A stretch of DNA of 44,654 nt, taken from Janthinobacterium sp. GW458P. Its GTDB lineage: Bacteria; Pseudomonadota; Gammaproteobacteria; Burkholderiales; Burkholderiaceae_D. The notes under the pieces are model-generated. The model did no database searches, was not told the DNA's origin, and saw nothing but the letters and a program-made list of their open reading frames with translations. The stretch is from positions 1-44,654 of the forward strand of contig NZ_NEGZ01000048.1 in the NCBI RefSeq assembly GCF_002127585.1. Direction: 5' to 3'. Positions 16,074-26,012 of this stretch are shown piece by piece; the first letter of the stretch is position 1; every line of letters starts with the position of its first letter. Position numbers and translations under genes: made by a program.

Positions 16074-17696
16074 ATGCCGCACATCGAAAGCAAACTCAAT
16101 CCGCGCAGTGAAGATTTCAAGGCCAATGCCGCGGCCATGCAAGCCATCGTCGACGATTTGCGCGACAAGGTGGAAAAAATCGCGGCCGGCGGCGGCGAAG
16201 CTGCCTGCGCCAAGCATGTCGCGCGCGGAAAACTGCTGCCGCGCGACCGCGTGCAGATGCTGCTCGATCCCGGCACGCCCTTCCTCGAGTTTTCCCAGAT
16301 GGCGGCCTACGCCATGTACCAGGACGCCAAGGGCGTCGATGCGGCGCCCGCCGCCGGTATCATCACCGGCATCGGCAGGGTCTCGGGCCAGGAATGCGTC
16401 ATCGTCTGCAACGACGCCACCGTCAAGGGCGGCACCTACTACCCGATGACGGTCAAAAAGCATTTGCGCGCCCAGGAAATCGCCGACCAGAACAACCTGC
16501 CCTGCATCTACCTGGTCGACTCGGGCGGCGCCAACCTGCCGAACCAGGACGACGTCTTCCCCGACCGCGACCATTTCGGCCGCATTTTTTATAACCAGGC
16601 GAACCTGTCGGCCAAGGGCATCCCGCAAATCGCCGTCGTGATGGGCTCTTGCACGGCCGGCGGCGCCTATGTGCCGGCCATGAGCGACGAGTCGATCATC
16701 GTCAAGGAGCAGGGCACGATTTTCCTCGGCGGCCCGCCGCTGGTCAAAGCGGCGACGGGCGAAGTGGTGACGGCCGAAGACCTGGGCGGCGGCGACGTGC
16801 ACACGCGCCTGTCCGGCGTGGTCGACCACCTGGCGCAGAACGATTTGCATGCGCTGTCGCTGGCGCGCACCATCGTCTCTAACCTGAACCGCAAAAAACC
16901 GCAGCAGATGGCCCTGCGCGAGTCGGTCGAGCCGAAATATCCGACGCAGGAGCTGTATGGCGTGATCCCCGTCGACACGCGCAAACCGTTCGACGTGAGG
17001 GAGGTGATCGCGCGCATCGTCGACGGCAGCGATTTCGACGAATTTAAGGCCCGCTACGGCACCACCCTGATCTGCGGCTTCGCCCACATCTATGGCGTCA
17101 AAGTCGGCATCATCGCCAATAACGGCATCCTGTTCTCCGAATCGGCCCTGAAAGGCACGCATTTCATCGAATTGTGCTGCCAGCGCAAGATCCCCCTGGT
17201 GTTTTTGCAAAATATCACGGGCTTCATGGTGGGCCGCAAATACGAAAACGAGGGCATCGCCCGCAATGGCGCCAAGATGGTCACCGCCGTCGCCACGGCG
17301 GCCGTGCCGAAGTTCACCGTCATCATCGGCGGCAGCTTCGGCGCCGGCAACTACGGCATGTGCGGCCGCGCGTTCTCTCCCCGTTTCATGTGGATGTGGC
17401 CGAATGCGCGCATTTCCGTCATGGGCGGCGACCAGGCGGCCTCCGTGCTGGCGACCGTCAAGCGCGACGGCATCGAAGGCAAGGGCGGGCAGTGGAGCGC
17501 AGACGAGGAAGCGGCCTTCAAGCAGCCGATCAAGGAGCAGTACGAGCACCAGGGCCACCCGTATTACGCCACCGCGCGCCTGTGGGACGACGGCGTGATC
17601 GACCCGGCCGACACCCGCATGGTGCTGGGCCTGGGCCTGTCGGCCGCGCTCAACGCGGAAATCCCGGACACGAAGTTCGGCGTATTCCGCATGTAA
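16074..17696 (+). CDS. liuB: 3-methylcrotonyl-CoA carboxylase, carboxyltransferase (beta) subunit
   Basis: 540 residues, two crotonase-fold carboxyltransferase domains (acyl-CoA-binding half about 35-290, carboxybiotin-binding half about 300-530). It transfers CO2 from carboxybiotin to 3-methylcrotonyl-CoA in leucine/isovalerate breakdown. Family hallmarks are [35 protein letters not shown] and [20 protein letters not shown]. Length matches MccB/LiuB (about 535). AAGGA lies seven bases upstream of ATG 16074. The biotin-bearing partner is encoded at 23030 in the same unit. liuA (isovaleryl-CoA dehydrogenase) and liuR, often next to liuB in other proteobacteria, are absent from this window. Confidence 0.95.
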   Translation: MPHIESKLNPRSEDFKANAAAMQAIVDDLRDKVEKIAAGGGEAACAKHVARGKLLPRDRVQMLLDPGTPFLEFSQMAAYAMYQDAKGVDAAPAAGIITGIGRVSGQECVIVCNDATVKGGTYYPMTVKKHLRAQEIADQNNLPCIYLVDSGGANLPNQDDVFPDRDHFGRIFYNQANLSAKGIPQIAVVMGSCTAGGAYVPAMSDESIIVKEQGTIFLGGPPLVKAATGEVVTAEDLGGGDVHTRLSGVVDHLAQNDLHALSLARTIVSNLNRKKPQQMALRESVEPKYPTQELYGVIPVDTRKPFDVREVIARIVDGSDFDEFKARYGTTLICGFAHIYGVKVGIIANNGILFSESALKGTHFIELCCQRKIPLVFLQNITGFMVGRKYENEGIARNGAKMVTAVATAAVPKFTVIIGGSFGAGNYGMCGRAFSPRFMWMWPNARISVMGGDQAASVLATVKRDGIEGKGGQWSADEEAAFKQPIKEQYEHQGHPYYATARLWDDGVIDPADTRMVLGLGLSAALNAEIPDTKFGVFRM

Positions 17697-17717
17697 GCGG
17701 CATTCAGGGAGAAGAGC

Positions 17718-18506
17718 ATGGAATTTGAAACCTTAAAGCTGGTCATCGAGGGCAATGTCGCCACCGTGACCCTGAACCGCCCCGACGTGCGCAACGCCTT
17801 CAACGAGACGACGATCGCCGAACTGGCGCGCGCCTTCGAGGGCCTGGGGCGCAGCGAGATGGTGCGCGCCATCGTGCTGGCGGCCAATGGCGCGGCCTTC
17901 TGCGCCGGCGCGGACCTGAACTGGATGAAGAAGATGGCAAGCTACACGCATGCCGAAAACCAGGCCGACGCGCTGCAGCTGGCGCAGATGCTGCGCACGA
18001 TTTACCTGTGTCCCAAGCCCGTGGTGGCGAAGATCCAGGGCGACTGCTATGCGGGCGGCATGGGCCTCGTCGCCGCATGCGATATCATTCTGGCTGCGGA
18101 AGACGTGCATTTCTGCCTGAGCGAAGTGCGGCTGGGACTGATCCCGGCCACTATTTCACCGTATGTCATCAAGGCCATGGGCGAAAACGCGGCACGCCGC
18201 TATTTCCTGACGGCGGAGCGATTCTCCGCCCAGGAAGCGCTGCGCATCGGCTTTGCCCACGAGGTAGTCGAAGCAAGCGCGCTGGACGCAAAAACGGCCG
18301 AGGTACTCAAAGCGCTGACGGGCAACAGCCCGCACGCCGTGGCGCAAGCGAAAACGCTGGTGCGCGAGATCGTCGGCCTGCCCGTCGACGACGCGCTGCT
18401 GGCGGACACCGCCGAACGCATCGCGCAGATCCGCGCCTCGGAACAGGGACGCGAAGGCGTGCAATCGTTCCTCGACAAGCGCAAGCCGGGTTGGCTCATG
18501 GGCTAG
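17718..18506 (+). CDS. liuC: Enoyl-CoA hydratase family protein, probable methylglutaconyl-CoA hydratase
   Basis: 262 residues of the crotonase family. The oxyanion-hole segment NGAAFCAGADLNWMKKMASY and the second motif GDCYAGGMGLVAACDI are both present. In the liu pathway this enzyme hydrates 3-methylglutaconyl-CoA to HMG-CoA, the step between the carboxylase (LiuB/LiuD) and the lyase (LiuE), all encoded here. The N-terminus and ADLNWMKKM match the LiuC/AUH type. It starts 21 bp after liuB with GGGAG upstream of the ATG. The specific role rests on context. Confidence 0.9.
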   Translation: MEFETLKLVIEGNVATVTLNRPDVRNAFNETTIAELARAFEGLGRSEMVRAIVLAANGAAFCAGADLNWMKKMASYTHAENQADALQLAQMLRTIYLCPKPVVAKIQGDCYAGGMGLVAACDIILAAEDVHFCLSEVRLGLIPATISPYVIKAMGENAARRYFLTAERFSAQEALRIGFAHEVVEASALDAKTAEVLKALTGNSPHAVAQAKTLVREIVGLPVDDALLADTAERIAQIRASEQGREGVQSFLDKRKPGWLMG

Positions 18507-18537
18507 CGCATGGATTAAGAAAATCATTGGAGCAGTT

Positions 18538-19878
18538 TTGAAAGCAGAAAAACAATCGGGCTGGGTCGAACGCAGTCTGCGCAGCGTGTGGCACCCTTGC
18601 ACACAAATGCAGCACCACGCATCGGCTCACGACGCAGTCCCCTTGATCCCCGTCAGCCATGGCCGCGGCGCCTGGCTGTATGATCACGAAGGACGACGCT
18701 ACCTGGACGCCATCAGCTCCTGGTGGGTGAACCTGTTCGGCCATGCCAATCCGCGCATCAATGCGGAACTGAAGGACCAGCTGGACCGCCTGGAACACGC
18801 AATGCTGGCCGGTTTTACGCATGAACCGGTGATCGAGCTGTCGGAAAAGCTCTCCGCCTTGACGGGCGGCGTGCTTGGCCACAGCTTTTACGCGTCCGAC
18901 GGGGCGTCGGCCGTGGAAATCGCCCTGAAAATGAGTTTTCATGCGTGGCGCAACAGCGGCAAAGGTGAAAAACAGGAATTCGTCTGCCTGAAAGGCAGCT
19001 ACCACGGCGAAACCATCGGCGCCCTGGCCGTCACCGATGTCGCCCTGTTCAAGGATGCCTACGGCCCCCTGCTGCGTGCCTCGCAGACGGTGATGTCGCC
19101 CGACTTCCGCCAGGCGGCCGAGGGCGAAACGGCGCAGGACGTGGCGCGCCGCGCCGCGGCCGACGTGGAACGGCTGTTCCAGGAAAAAGCGGACAAAATC
19201 GCCGCCATCATCATCGAGCCGCTGGTGCAGTGCGCCACCGGCATGGCCATGCACGACCCGCTGTACCTGTCGCTCGTGCGCGCCCTGTGCGACCGCTATC
19301 AAGTCCATCTGATCCTCGACGAAATCGCCGTCGGCTGCGGCCGCACGGGCACGTTCTTTGCCTGCGAACAGGCCGGCATCTGGCCCGACTTCGTCTGCCT
19401 GTCGAAGGGCATCAGCGGCGGCTATTTGCCGCTGTCCCTCGTGATGACGCGCGAAGACATCTACCAGGCGTTCTACAGCACCGACGTGCGCCGCGGCTTT
19501 TTGCATTCGCACTCGTACACGGGCAATCCGCTGGCCTGCCGCGCGGCGCTGGCGACCCTGTCGATTTTCGAGGAAGACGACGTACTGGCGGCCAACCGGG
19601 AACGCGCCGCCAGGATCACGCGCGCCCTGGCGCCGCTGGCGCAGCATGAAAAAGTCAAGAATTTCCGCCAGCAGGGCATGATCTGGGCCTTTGACGCCGT
19701 CGATGCGGCGCCCGACTTTTCGCGCCGCTTCTTCAGCACGGCGCTGCAACACGAACTGCTGATGCGCCCCATCGGCGCCACCGTCTACCTGATGCCGCCG
19801 TACATCCTCGACGACGCAGAAATCGCGGGCCTGGGCCAGCAGACGCTGGCCGTCTTCAACAAAGTGATCGGAGCCTGA
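18538..19878 (+). CDS. bioA: Adenosylmethionine-8-amino-7-oxononanoate aminotransferase (BioA)
   Basis: 446 residues, fold type I PLP enzyme that converts KAPA to DAPA in biotin synthesis using S-adenosylmethionine as amino donor. [14 protein letters not shown] near the N-terminus and [16 protein letters not shown] are BioA signatures. The PLP lysine lies in [15 protein letters not shown]. The start is TTG at 18538, supported by GGAG five bases upstream; no ATG lies near in frame. It begins 31 bp after liuC and ends one base before bioF. Confidence 0.93.
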   Translation: MKAEKQSGWVERSLRSVWHPCTQMQHHASAHDAVPLIPVSHGRGAWLYDHEGRRYLDAISSWWVNLFGHANPRINAELKDQLDRLEHAMLAGFTHEPVIELSEKLSALTGGVLGHSFYASDGASAVEIALKMSFHAWRNSGKGEKQEFVCLKGSYHGETIGALAVTDVALFKDAYGPLLRASQTVMSPDFRQAAEGETAQDVARRAAADVERLFQEKADKIAAIIIEPLVQCATGMAMHDPLYLSLVRALCDRYQVHLILDEIAVGCGRTGTFFACEQAGIWPDFVCLSKGISGGYLPLSLVMTREDIYQAFYSTDVRRGFLHSHSYTGNPLACRAALATLSIFEEDDVLAANRERAARITRALAPLAQHEKVKNFRQQGMIWAFDAVDAAPDFSRRFFSTALQHELLMRPIGATVYLMPPYILDDAEIAGLGQQTLAVFNKVIGA

Positions 19879-19879
19879 A

Positions 19880-21076
19880 ATGGAACTGCTCACGCGCTTG
19901 AAGCAGCAATTGCAGGGACTGGAAGAGCGTAGCCTGATCCGCCGCCGCCGCACCGTCGACACGCCGTGCGCGCCGCGCCTGACGGTCGATGGCCGCGCCA
20001 TGCTGGCCTTTTGCAGCAATGACTACCTTGGCCTGGCGTCGCATCCGCGCATCGTCGCCGCGCTGAAGGAGGGCGCCGACCTGTATGGCGCCGGCAGCGG
20101 CGCTTCCCACCTGATCAGCGGCCACAGCCGCGCCCACGCGCAGCTGGAAGAGCGCCTGGCCGATTTCGTGGGCCCCAACCTGGAAAACGCCCGCGCGCTG
20201 TATTTCTGCACCGGCTACATGGCCAACCTGGCCGTGCTGACGGCCCTGGCGGCCGGTGATGCCGAAGCCGAGATCTTCTCGGAAGCGCTGAACCACGCCT
20301 CGCTGATCGACGGCACGCGTTTGTCCCGCGTCAAGACGCGCGTGTATCCGCACGCGGACCTCGATGCCCTGGCGCTCCTGCTGGCGGCCAGCACGGCACA
20401 AACGAAAATCGTCGTCACCGACAGCGTCTTCAGCATGGATGGCGACCTGGCGCCGCTGCCCGCGCTGCTGGCCCTGTGCGAACAATATGGCGCCTGGCTG
20501 GTGGTCGACGACGCGCACGGCTTCGGCGCGCTGGGAGCCAATGGCCGCGGCGCGCTGGAACACTTCGGCCTGCATTCGCCCTACCTGGTCTACGTGGGCA
20601 CGCTGGGCAAGTCGGCCGGCGTGGGCGGCGCCTTTGTTTGCGCGCACGACGCCGTGATCGAAACGCTGATCCAGAAGGCGCGCCCCTACATCTTCACGAC
20701 GGCGGCCGCGCCCGCGCTCGCGCACGCGCTGCTGGCCAGCCTGGACATCATCGCCGGCGAGGAAGGCCGGCAGCGCCGCGCCCACCTGGCCGCGCTGGTG
20801 GCGCAATGGAATGACGGCTTGCAGCTGCGGCGCTGGCAAGCCTTGCCGTCGCTGTCCGCCATCCAGCCCGTCATCATCGGCGAGAATGCGGACATGCTCG
20901 ATATCGCCGCCACCCTGTACCAGCAGGGCCTGTGGGTCGGCGCCATCCGCCCGCCCACCGTGCCAGCGGGCACGGCGCGCCTGCGCGTGACCCTGTCGGC
21001 CGGCCACACGGCGCAGGAAGTGGCGCAATTGATCAACGCAGTCAACACCCTGGAAAGGACTCGCCATGAGCCTTGA
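19880..21076 (+). CDS. bioF: 8-amino-7-oxononanoate synthase (BioF)
   Basis: 398 residues, alpha-oxoamine synthase family. It condenses pimeloyl-ACP (or -CoA) with L-alanine to [20 protein letters not shown] and [15 protein letters not shown] are typical of BioF, and the PLP lysine lies in [15 protein letters not shown]. The ATG at 19880 follows the bioA stop by one base, and the gene overlaps bioD by 11 nt, indicating translational coupling. Confidence 0.94.
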   Translation: MELLTRLKQQLQGLEERSLIRRRRTVDTPCAPRLTVDGRAMLAFCSNDYLGLASHPRIVAALKEGADLYGAGSGASHLISGHSRAHAQLEERLADFVGPNLENARALYFCTGYMANLAVLTALAAGDAEAEIFSEALNHASLIDGTRLSRVKTRVYPHADLDALALLLAASTAQTKIVVTDSVFSMDGDLAPLPALLALCEQYGAWLVVDDAHGFGALGANGRGALEHFGLHSPYLVYVGTLGKSAGVGGAFVCAHDAVIETLIQKARPYIFTTAAAPALAHALLASLDIIAGEEGRQRRAHLAALVAQWNDGLQLRRWQALPSLSAIQPVIIGENADMLDIAATLYQQGLWVGAIRPPTVPAGTARLRVTLSAGHTAQEVAQLINAVNTLERTRHEP

Positions 21077-21857
21077 TGACCCCATCGTGGCCGAAGTGCT
21101 GGCGGACCTGGCGCCGGCCGTGCAGCCAGCCCCCGCCACTGCCGGCTTGCCCTCGCGCTTTGCCTGTTTCGTCACCGGCACGGACACGGAAATCGGCAAG
21201 ACATTGACCTCGTCGGCCCTGCTGCACGCGCTGGTAGCGCGCGGCGTGCGCGCCTGCGGCATGAAGCCTGTCGCCGCCGGCGCCGAGATGCGCGACGGCG
21301 AACTGCATAATGAAGACGCCGACAGCCTGATCGCCGCCGGCAACGTCAGCATGCTGCGCAATATCACCACGCCCTACATGCTCAAAGAAGCGGCCGCGCC
21401 GCACATCGCCGCCGCCCTCGAAGGCGTGAGCATCGAATCGGTGCCGATCCTGGCCGCCTACCTGGAAATCGCCGCCGCCTCGGACGCCGTCGTGGTCGAA
21501 GGCGTGGGCGGATTCCGCGTGCCCCTGTCGCCCGGTTTCGACTCGGCCGACCTGGCGCAGCAGCTCGATTTGCCCGTCATCCTCGTGGTCGGCATGCGTT
21601 TGGGCTGCATCAGCCAGGCCTTGCTGACGGTGGAAGCCATCGAAGCGCGCGGCCTGAAGGTCATCGGCTGGGTCGCCAACACGCTTGAAGTGGAAATGCG
21701 CTTCCTCGATGAAAATATCGATGCGCTGATCGAGCGCATCCCGGCGCCGCTGCTGGGCAGGGTGCCGCGCCTGGCGCAGCCGAGCGCGGAAGCGGCGGCC
21801 GCGTATCTCGATTTCACCGGCTTGCCGAACTGGCCGGCGCAACAGTCAAACATTTAA
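21066..21857 (+). CDS. bioD: Dethiobiotin synthase (BioD)
   Basis: 263 residues, P-loop ATPase that closes the ureido ring of DAPA with CO2 and ATP. The P-loop [12 protein letters not shown] begins near residue 36, and [10 protein letters not shown] and [13 protein letters not shown] are conserved. It has an N-terminal extension of about 30 residues relative to E. coli BioD. The ATG at 21066 lies inside the end of bioF, and the spacing suits coupled translation. An internal start nearer the P-loop is possible. Confidence 0.93.
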   Translation: MSLDDPIVAEVLADLAPAVQPAPATAGLPSRFACFVTGTDTEIGKTLTSSALLHALVARGVRACGMKPVAAGAEMRDGELHNEDADSLIAAGNVSMLRNITTPYMLKEAAAPHIAAALEGVSIESVPILAAYLEIAAASDAVVVEGVGGFRVPLSPGFDSADLAQQLDLPVILVVGMRLGCISQALLTVEAIEARGLKVIGWVANTLEVEMRFLDENIDALIERIPAPLLGRVPRLAQPSAEAAAAYLDFTGLPNWPAQQSNI

Positions 21858-21888
21858 CGTATTTAAAAAATAGAAGCGAAGGAATCAC

Positions 21889-22935
21889 ATGTCTCACGTC
21901 CAAGAAGCAGCAAAAACCGTCGAACTGCACCGCCCAGCGGCGCGCATCACCGTGCCGGAAGCGGCCACCTGGCCCGTCGCCGATGTGCTGGCCCTGTTCG
22001 ACCTGCCATTCAATGAGCTGATGTTCCAGGCCCAGCAAACCCACCGCGCCAACTTCCCCGATGGCGACGTGGAACTGGCAACCCTGTTGTCGATCAAGAC
22101 GGGCGGCTGCGAGGAAGACTGCGGCTACTGCCCGCAGGCGGCCCGCTACGACACGGGCGTGGAAGCGAAAAAAATCCTCGACATCGACACCGTGCTCGAC
22201 GCGGCCCGCCAGGCGAAAGCCAACGGCGCCACGCGCTTCTGCATGGGCGCAGCCTGGCGCAGCCCGAAAGAGCGCGACATGGAAAAAGTCGAAGAGATGG
22301 TGAGCAAGGTCAAGGCGCTGGGCCTGGAAACGTGCGCTACTTTGGGCATGCTGGAAGAGGGACAAGCGGACCGCCTGAAAAACGCGGGCCTGGACTTCTA
22401 CAACCATAACCTGGACACGGCGCCCGAGTTCTACGACAACGTCATCTCCACGCGCGAATACCAGGACCGTCTGGACACGTTGGGCCGCGTGCGCGAAGCG
22501 GGCTTGAAAGTGTGCTGCGGCGGCATCGTCGGCATGGGCGAGACGCGTCTGCAGCGCGCGGGCCTGATCGCCCAGCTGGCGAACCTGAATCCGTACCCGG
22601 AATCGGTGCCCGTGAACCACCTGGTGCAGGTGGAAGGCACGCCTTTGTATGGCCTGGAAGCGCTGGACCCGTTCGAATTCGTGCGCACGATCGCCGTGGC
22701 CCGCATCACCATGCCGAAGGCGCGCGTGCGCCTGTCGGCGGGCCGGCGCCAGATGGGCGAAGCCGTGCAGGCCATGTGTTTCCTGGCTGGCGCCAATTCC
22801 ATCTTCTACGGCGACAAGCTGCTCACCACCGACAACCCGGAAGCGGAAGACGACCGCGTCTTGCTGAACAAACTGGGCCTGCAGACGCGCGGCGCCATGC
22901 TGGACTCGGTACAGAAAGAGAAGTGCGGCTGCTGA
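21889..22935 (+). CDS. bioB: Biotin synthase (BioB)
   Basis: 348 residues, radical SAM enzyme that inserts sulfur into dethiobiotin. The 4Fe-4S motif is Cys74-x3-Cys78-x2-Cys81 in [16 protein letters not shown]. Further BioB landmarks are [26 protein letters not shown] and [11 protein letters not shown] (the Arg next to the 2Fe-2S cluster). GAAGGAA precedes the ATG. bioC and bioH, needed to make the pimeloyl precursor in E. coli, are not in the window. Confidence 0.96.
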   Translation: MSHVQEAAKTVELHRPAARITVPEAATWPVADVLALFDLPFNELMFQAQQTHRANFPDGDVELATLLSIKTGGCEEDCGYCPQAARYDTGVEAKKILDIDTVLDAARQAKANGATRFCMGAAWRSPKERDMEKVEEMVSKVKALGLETCATLGMLEEGQADRLKNAGLDFYNHNLDTAPEFYDNVISTREYQDRLDTLGRVREAGLKVCCGGIVGMGETRLQRAGLIAQLANLNPYPESVPVNHLVQVEGTPLYGLEALDPFEFVRTIAVARITMPKARVRLSAGRRQMGEAVQAMCFLAGANSIFYGDKLLTTDNPEAEDDRVLLNKLGLQTRGAMLDSVQKEKCGC

Positions 22936-22945
22936 TCCAGCCCAT

Positions 22946-22972
22946 GGGATGCGCCCCGCCCGGGCGCGTCCC
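22946..22972. repeat. Intra-operon GC hairpin between bioB and liuD
   Basis: GGGATGCGCCC (22946-22956) pairs with GGGCGCGTCCC (22962-22972) around a 5-nt loop, with one G-U pair. It sits 11 bp after the bioB stop in the largest gap (94 bp) of the unit. No T-run follows, so read-through into liuD is expected. It may tune relative expression or mark an RNA processing site. Confidence 0.5.
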
Positions 22973-23029
22973 CTCCCAGCGACACCTCAGATAAAAAACT
23001 TCCAGCCACGAGCTGCAAAGAGAGAGACC

Positions 23030-25057
23030 ATGTTCACTAAAATCCTGATCGCCAACCGCGGCGAAATCGCCTGCCGCGTCGCCGCCACCGCGCGCCGCAT
23101 GGGCATCCAGACCGTCGCCGTGTATTCGGAAGCGGACGCCAACGCCAAGCACGTCGCCGTCTGCGACGAAGCCGTGCTGATCGGCCCCGCGCCGGCCAAG
23201 GAAAGCTATCTGTGCGGCGAGAAGATCATCGCCGTGGCGCTGGCCACTGGCGCCCAGGCGATCCACCCCGGCTACGGCTTTTTGTCCGAGAACGCCGACT
23301 TCGCCGACGCCTGCCACGCGGCGGGCCTCGTCTTCATCGGCCCGCCGGCTTCCGCCATGCGCGCCATGGGCTCGAAATCGGCGGCCAAGTCGCTGATGGA
23401 AAAAGCCAATGTGCCGCTGGTGCCCGGCTACCACGGCGAGAATCAGGATGCGGACTTTTTGCACGGCCAGGCCGACAAGATCGGCTACCCCGTGCTGCTG
23501 AAGGCTTCGGCCGGCGGCGGCGGCAAGGGCATGCGCGTCATCGAGAACAGCGCCGACTTCAAGGCGGCGCTGGCCTCGTGCAAGCGCGAAGCGATCAGCT
23601 CTTTCGGCGACGACAAGGTGCTGGCCGAAAAATACCTGTCGCGTCCGCGGCATATCGAAATCCAGGTGTTCGCCGACACGCTGGGCAACTGCATCTACCT
23701 GTTCGAGCGCGATTGCTCGGTGCAGCGCCGCCACCAGAAGGTGCTGGAAGAGGCGCCGGCGCCGGGCATGTCGCCTGACCGCCGCGCCGCCATGGGCGAG
23801 GCGGCCGTCGCCGCCGCCAAGGCCGTCGGCTATGTCGGTGCGGGCACGGTGGAATTCATCGCCAACCAGGATGGCTCGTTCTACTTCATGGAGATGAACA
23901 CGCGCCTGCAGGTGGAACACCCGGTGACGGAAATGATCACCGGCACCGACCTGGTGGAATGGCAGCTGCGCGTCGCCTTTGGCGAGCCGCTGCCGAAAAA
24001 ACAGAGCGAACTGACCATCCACGGCCACGCCATCGAGGCGCGCATCTATGCGGAAAACCCGGAAAAGGGCTTTTTGCCGTCGATCGGCACCCTGCGCCAC
24101 ATGCAGTCGCCATCGGCCGTGACGTTCGAACTGGGCGGCACCGTGGTGCCGGCGTCCGTGCGCATCGATTCGGGCGTGCGCGAAGGCGACGCCATCTCGC
24201 CGTTCTACGACCCGATGATCGCCAAGCTGATCGTCTGGGGCGCGGACCGCCGCGTAGCGCTGGCGCGCATGGCGCAGGCGCTGGCCGACTACCAGATCGT
24301 GGGCCTGGCCAGCAATATCGCCTTTTTGAAGCGTTTGGTCGAAGGCCAGGCCTTTGCCAGCGCCGACCTCGATACGGGTTTGATCGAACGCAATCAGGCC
24401 TCGCTGTTCCCCGCCCTGCAGGCGGCGCCCGACACGGCCCTGGCGCTGGCGGCAGTCAGCCTGCTGACAGAAGAAAAAGCGGCGTCCGAAGCGCAGTCGG
24501 GCAACCCCGCCGACCCGTGGGGCAATGCCCTGGGCTGGCGCCTGAACAGCACCCTGGGCCGCAGCCTGGCGTTTGCCGACGAATTCGCGCTGGCTGGCGA
24601 CAGCAAGGCCTATGCCGCGCGCATCGCCTACAAAACCGATGGCTGGCTGTTCAACGGCGAGCCCCTCACCTTGACGGCGCGCAAAGGCAACGAGCTGCAC
24701 ATCAAGCTCGGTGAACGTGCCGTGCACGGCACGGTGCTGCGCGACGGCGAGCAGTTCCACGTATTCACCGGCGGCTTGCATTACACGCTGCACTACAGCG
24801 ACCCGATGGCCCATGCGGGCGAAACGGAAGCAGAGGGCGGCCGCCTGACGGCGCCCATGCCCGGCAAGGTCGTCGCCGTGCTGGTGAACAAAGGGCAGGA
24901 CGTCAAGAAGGGCGAGCCGCTGGTCATCATGGAAGCGATGAAGATGGAGCACACGATCGCCGCGCCGCACGACGGCCTGGTGGAAGACGTGCTGTACGCG
25001 GTGGGCGACCAGGTGGCCGATGGAGCGCCGCTGCTGGCCTTCAAGGCCGCCGCGTAA
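23030..25057 (+). CDS. liuD: 3-methylcrotonyl-CoA carboxylase, biotin carboxylase/carrier (alpha) subunit
   Basis: 675 residues. A biotin carboxylase domain occupies about 1-450: it starts MFTKILIANRGEIACRV, has the glycine-rich ATP loop KASAGGGGKGMRVIE, and contains FMEMNTRLQVEHPVTE. A linker (BT) region follows, then a C-terminal biotinyl carrier domain with the biotinylated lysine in EAMKMEH. This matches the alpha subunit of MCC. The best start is ATG 23030, where family similarity begins; the frame is open from 22949 but that part has no family character. It follows bioB directly, so the gene for the biotin protein sits next to the genes that make biotin. Confidence 0.94.
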   Translation: MFTKILIANRGEIACRVAATARRMGIQTVAVYSEADANAKHVAVCDEAVLIGPAPAKESYLCGEKIIAVALATGAQAIHPGYGFLSENADFADACHAAGLVFIGPPASAMRAMGSKSAAKSLMEKANVPLVPGYHGENQDADFLHGQADKIGYPVLLKASAGGGGKGMRVIENSADFKAALASCKREAISSFGDDKVLAEKYLSRPRHIEIQVFADTLGNCIYLFERDCSVQRRHQKVLEEAPAPGMSPDRRAAMGEAAVAAAKAVGYVGAGTVEFIANQDGSFYFMEMNTRLQVEHPVTEMITGTDLVEWQLRVAFGEPLPKKQSELTIHGHAIEARIYAENPEKGFLPSIGTLRHMQSPSAVTFELGGTVVPASVRIDSGVREGDAISPFYDPMIAKLIVWGADRRVALARMAQALADYQIVGLASNIAFLKRLVEGQAFASADLDTGLIERNQASLFPALQAAPDTALALAAVSLLTEEKAASEAQSGNPADPWGNALGWRLNSTLGRSLAFADEFALAGDSKAYAARIAYKTDGWLFNGEPLTLTARKGNELHIKLGERAVHGTVLRDGEQFHVFTGGLHYTLHYSDPMAHAGETEAEGGRLTAPMPGKVVAVLVNKGQDVKKGEPLVIMEAMKMEHTIAAPHDGLVEDVLYAVGDQVADGAPLLAFKAAA

Positions 25058-25078
25058 GGGGCGCCCTTGGAAACGTCC

Positions 25079-26011
25079 ATGCGCATTCTTCTACAACGGT
25101 CGGACGGCAAGGAGGCGGCGTGGATCGCCGACTTTAAAGACTTGCTGCCCGAAGCCGAGATTGTCTTCTGGCGCGAAGGCGACACGTTCGCGCCATGCGA
25201 CTACGCCGTCGTGTGGCAGCCGCCCGCCGCCATGCTGCCGGCCTTGCGCGAAGTCAAAGCCATCTTCAACACGGGCGCCGGCGTCGACGCGCTGTTGAAG
25301 TTCGGCGAGGCGCTGCCCGCCCAGGTGCCGCTGGTGCGCCTCGATGACGCGGGCATGGGCGTGCAGATGGCCGAGTATGTGAGCCACGCCGTGCTGCGCC
25401 ACTTCCGCCGCTTCGACGACTACGAGGCGCAGGGCCGCGCCGGCATCTGGCAGCCGCTGCCCGCCTTCGACAAGATGGATTTCCCCGTCGGCGTGCTGGG
25501 CATGGGCGTGCTGGGCGCGCGCGTGCTGCAGGCGCTGGCGCAGTTCGAGTTCCCCTTGCGCGGCTGGAGCCGCAGCCGGAAGCACATCGGCGGCGTGCAG
25601 TGTTTTGCGGGCGAAGAGGAGCTCGAAGCCTTCTTGCGCGGCACGCGCCTGCTGGTGTGCATGCTGCCGCTCACGCCGGAGACGCACAACCTGCTCGACC
25701 GCGCCCGCCTGTCGATGCTGCTGCCGGGCGCCTACGTCATCAACGTGGCGCGCGGCGCGCATCTGGCCGAACCGGACTTATTGACCCTGATCCGCTCCGG
25801 GCATATCGCCGGGGCGACCCTGGACGTGTTCCGCAACGAGCCGCTGCCGCAGCAGCACCCGTTCTGGCAAGAACCGCGCATCACCATCACGCCGCATATT
25901 TCGGCCGCCACCCTGCGCCGCGAAAGCGTGGCGCAGATCGCCGCCAAGATGCGCCGCCTGCACGCCGGAGAGCTTGTGGCCGGCATCGTCAACCGTTTGC
26001 AAGGATATTGA
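25079..26011 (+). CDS. ghrA: Glyoxylate/hydroxypyruvate reductase A-like D-2-hydroxyacid dehydrogenase
   Basis: 310 residues, D-isomer-specific 2-hydroxyacid dehydrogenase family. The NAD(P)-binding motif is GVLGMGVLGARV (about 140-151), the substrate-binding Arg lies in INVARGAHL, and the catalytic His in ITPHISA. Overall form resembles E. coli GhrA, which reduces glyoxylate and hydroxypyruvate with NADPH. It starts at ATG 25079 with TTGGA upstream; TTG 25067 in the same frame is an alternative. It lies 21 bp after liuD and one base before liuE. A specific role in leucine breakdown is not known to me. Confidence 0.85.
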   Translation: MRILLQRSDGKEAAWIADFKDLLPEAEIVFWREGDTFAPCDYAVVWQPPAAMLPALREVKAIFNTGAGVDALLKFGEALPAQVPLVRLDDAGMGVQMAEYVSHAVLRHFRRFDDYEAQGRAGIWQPLPAFDKMDFPVGVLGMGVLGARVLQALAQFEFPLRGWSRSRKHIGGVQCFAGEEELEAFLRGTRLLVCMLPLTPETHNLLDRARLSMLLPGAYVINVARGAHLAEPDLLTLIRSGHIAGATLDVFRNEPLPQQHPFWQEPRITITPHISAATLRRESVAQIAAKMRRLHAGELVAGIVNRLQGY

Positions 26012-26012
26012 G

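Noticed and set aside
15924..17558. Minus-strand open frame of about 540 codons opposite liuB and the YchJ-like gene
   Set aside because: Shadow of two well-supported genes, no start signal and no family resemblance.
18507..18537. BirA-type biotin operator upstream of bioA
   Set aside because: The 31-bp gap after liuC has no TTGTAAC/GTTACAA-like palindrome and is too short for a separate regulated promoter; bioA is probably read from upstream.
22823..24970. Minus-strand open frame of about 715 codons opposite liuD
   Set aside because: It is the antisense shadow of a clear biotin carboxylase gene; GC-rich codon bias opens the opposite frame, and its translation has no recognisable domain.
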